A DNA stretch of 64,000 nt from Bacteroidota bacterium (GTDB lineage Bacteria > Bacteroidota > Bacteroidia > NS11-12g > UBA955). Of this stretch, positions 62,507 to 64,000 are shown piece by piece. The DNA lies in contig JAIYAW010000002.1 of assembly GCA_027488835.1 (NCBI GenBank), forward strand, positions 124,001 to 188,000, in the 5' to 3' direction. The position numbers were made by a program, and so were the translations under genes. The notes below the pieces were generated by a model. The model had not been told where the DNA came from, did no database searches, and saw only the letters and a list, made by a program, of their open reading frames with translations. How positions within the stretch are numbered: position 1 is the first letter of the stretch; each line of letters begins with the position of its first letter.

Positions 62507-63838
62507 ATGTCTCAAAAGATAACTTTGGTTGGCGGCGGTTTAGCTGGTAGTTTAATGTCAATTTACTTGGCTAAGAAAGGGTATGATGTTCACTTGTATG
62601 AAAGACGTGGCGACATGCGCCTTGGCCAGTATCAAGGGGGCAGGAGTATCAATTTGGCCTTATCTACCAGGGGAATTAATGCTTTAAGTAAAGTTGGGTT
62701 GGTAAACGATATCTTGAATATATCCATTCCAATGAAAGGCAGAATGATGCATAGCGTTGCGGGCGATTTGGCTTATCAAGCTTATGGAAGAGAAGATCAA
62801 ATGATTTATTCTGTATCTAGAGGACAGTTGAATATTAAATTATTGCAATTGGCAGATCAATATCCGAATATTCATATGTATTTCGACCACAAATGTACCA
62901 ATGCCAATTTAGAAACCAACGAAACCACTTTTGTAAATGCAGCCGGAGAAATTGTAAAGGACAAAGCAGATGTTATTCTATCTACCGATGGTGCATTTTC
63001 CGCGGTTAGAGATGCAATGATTCGTTATCCCCGTTATAACTTTTCTCAAACTTATGAAGATTACGGATACAAGGAATTAGAAATTGTACCTGGAGCAAAT
63101 GGTGGATTTCAAATGGATGTAAATAGTTTACATATTTGGCCGCGCAGCAGCTTCTTAATGATTGCATTGCCCAACCCAGGTGGAAACTTTACTTGTACTT
63201 TATTCATGCCCTTTGAAGGCGAAGTGAGTCTTGAAAAACTCAATACAAAAGAGGCGGTAATGTCGTTTTTTGAAACATATTTTCCTGATGTATTGTCGTT
63301 GATGCCTAATTTGGTTGATGATTTCTTAAATAATCCAACAGGAAACTTGACAACCATGCGTTGTTATCCTTGGGTTAAAAATAATGTTGCTTTAATGGGC
63401 GATAGCGCGCACGCGATAGTGCCTTTTTATGGACAAGGAATGAATTGTTCATTCGAAGATTGTGTAGTATTAGACCAATGCATAGATGAGTTTAATGGAG
63501 ATTGGACAAAGATTTTGGATGCCTATCAAAAATCGAGAAAACCCAATGCCGATGCAATTGCCAGTTTGGCTTTGCAAAACTTTATAGAAATGAGGGATTT
63601 GGTTGGATCTCCTGAATTCTTACACAAAAAGCATGTAGAACACGACTTGGTGGTTTTATATCCAGATAAATTTAAGAGCCAATACGAAAGAACCACCTTT
63701 TCAAATGACAATTATTTAGATGCACTCAATTGGGGAGCAAAAAATGACGCGTTGTTGGAACATATCATTTCTGAAAAGTTAGAAGATAAAGTAAATGATG
63801 CTCAATTTATGGAGCAATTATTTGCAAAAATGTTTTAA
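62507..63838 (+). CDS. kmo: Kynurenine 3-monooxygenase
   Basis: The 443-residue flavoprotein has the FAD dinucleotide site VGGGLAGSL (8-16) with the second-strand acid in VHLYERRGD, then the KMO-specific GRSINLALSTRGINAL (about 46-61). YSVSRGQLN, GDSAHAIVPFYGQGMNCSFED (about 298-318) and a C-terminal region with NYLDALNWG follow. KMO hydroxylates L-kynurenine to 3-hydroxykynurenine, a step of tryptophan breakdown or de novo NAD synthesis. No other kynurenine-pathway gene is in the window, and the gene appears monocistronic with a leaderless-type promoter. Confidence 0.95.
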   Translation: MSQKITLVGGGLAGSLMSIYLAKKGYDVHLYERRGDMRLGQYQGGRSINLALSTRGINALSKVGLVNDILNISIPMKGRMMHSVAGDLAYQAYGREDQMIYSVSRGQLNIKLLQLADQYPNIHMYFDHKCTNANLETNETTFVNAAGEIVKDKADVILSTDGAFSAVRDAMIRYPRYNFSQTYEDYGYKELEIVPGANGGFQMDVNSLHIWPRSSFLMIALPNPGGNFTCTLFMPFEGEVSLEKLNTKEAVMSFFETYFPDVLSLMPNLVDDFLNNPTGNLTTMRCYPWVKNNVALMGDSAHAIVPFYGQGMNCSFEDCVVLDQCIDEFNGDWTKILDAYQKSRKPNADAIASLALQNFIEMRDLVGSPEFLHKKHVEHDLVVLYPDKFKSQYERTTFSNDNYLDALNWGAKNDALLEHIISEKLEDKVNDAQFMEQLFAKMF

Positions 63839-63841
63839 CAA

Positions 63842-64000
63842 TTATTTTTTCTCAGCTTTTTTATTGACTTCAACAATACTGTCAATAAAATCAGGATTAT
63901 AATTGGTTTTATACTGTTTCTTCTGCGTATACTTTTTACCAGTTTTTTGGTGATATTCTTTATTGGGTTTTAAAATTGCAAAATATGCCCAAAGAGCAAT
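63842..64000 (-). CDS. C-terminal end of an unknown protein (partial)
   Basis: The minus-strand frame is open from the right edge to a TAA at 63842-63844, giving 52 residues that start IALWAYFAILKPNKEYH and end VNKKAEKK. It has a hydrophobic start (LWAYFAIL) that may be a membrane end, then a Lys/Tyr/Gln-rich tail. It converges with kmo with only a few bases between the stops. The gene continues outside the window and is not identified. Confidence 0.5.
   Translation of the reverse strand: MALWAYFAILKPNKEYHQKTGKKYTQKKQYKTNYNPDFIDSIVEVNKKAEKK

Overview
The window is AT-rich, gene-dense bacterial DNA from a member of the Bacteroidota, most likely a free-living relative of Flavobacteriia or Sphingobacteriia. 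The evidence: two proteins end in type IX secretion (Por-type) sorting domains; several families are characteristic of the phylum (DUF5606, DUF4290, DUF5777, DUF5723, DUF6913-like, BtuG-like lipoprotein); promoters carry the Bacteroidota -7 element TAnnTTTG rather than TATAAT; and purine-rich Shine-Dalgarno sequences are rare. I see no prophage, insertion sequence, CRISPR array or rRNA operon. One tRNA gene (Cys, GCA) is present.

Layout. 1-3.1 kb (minus): start of an M3 oligoendopeptidase, a DUF5606 gene, a small unknown gene and an SLC1-type symporter. 3.2-7.8 kb (plus): heptose epimerase and a very large NtrY-like sensor kinase. 7.8-13.2 kb (minus): a tightly packed housekeeping operon ligA, DUF6913-like, dapA, ruvB, queG. 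13.3-18.4 kb: slyD-like PPIase, a lipoprotein, an XRE regulator and a second DnaE polymerase, separated by clusters of a 10-bp TTTATAAAC-type repeat. 18.7-22 kb: a 56-codon gene overlapping a DCC thiol-oxidoreductase gene, then a periplasmic adaptor and TolC pair. 22.1-26.3 kb: a cobalamin riboswitch driving BtuB, a T9SS-exported DUF4465 protein and a BtuG-like beta-propeller lipoprotein, together a surface B12-acquisition unit. 26.3-30.7 kb: LptG/LptF-like permease, GT4 glycosyltransferase and MsbA-like ABC exporter (envelope glycolipid traffic). 30.8-34.7 kb: small secreted protein, GNAT, class I aldolase, accD, gcvH, VanZ-like protein and tRNA-Cys. 34.7-39.5 kb (minus): amidohydrolase plus a MacAB/Lol-type ABC export set. 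39.5-43.3 kb (plus): a six-gene envelope operon (OB-fold, YceI, two c-type cytochromes, two DUF5777 beta-barrels). 43.4-46.9 kb (minus): fluoride channel, a secreted protein often misnamed asparagine synthetase B, and a GT39-like membrane protein. 47-54 kb (plus): flavin reductase, Rho with a long disordered N-terminus, an acidic small protein, an SDR, a T9SS cargo protein and a DUF5723 protein. 53.9-56.3 kb (minus): DUF4290, murA and a small membrane protein. 56.4-58.3 kb: TetR-like and AarF/UbiB-type kinase. 58.3-62.5 kb (minus): FecA-like receptor with metalloregulator-like operators, a GT2 glycosyltransferase and a NodB deacetylase. 62.5-63.8 kb: kynurenine 3-monooxygenase, then the end of an unknown gene at the right edge.

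Two signals cut across the genes. First, the 9-mer TTGAGGGAC occurs at least 14 times, in coding DNA of either orientation and in different reading frames, mostly with the G-rich side on the plus strand. This is far above chance and looks like a DNA-level signal (Chi-like, KOPS-like or uptake-like). Second, in at least six genes the start codon begins exactly 5 nt after the last G of a TAnnTTTG (or one-mismatch) box, which predicts leaderless or nearly leaderless mRNAs.
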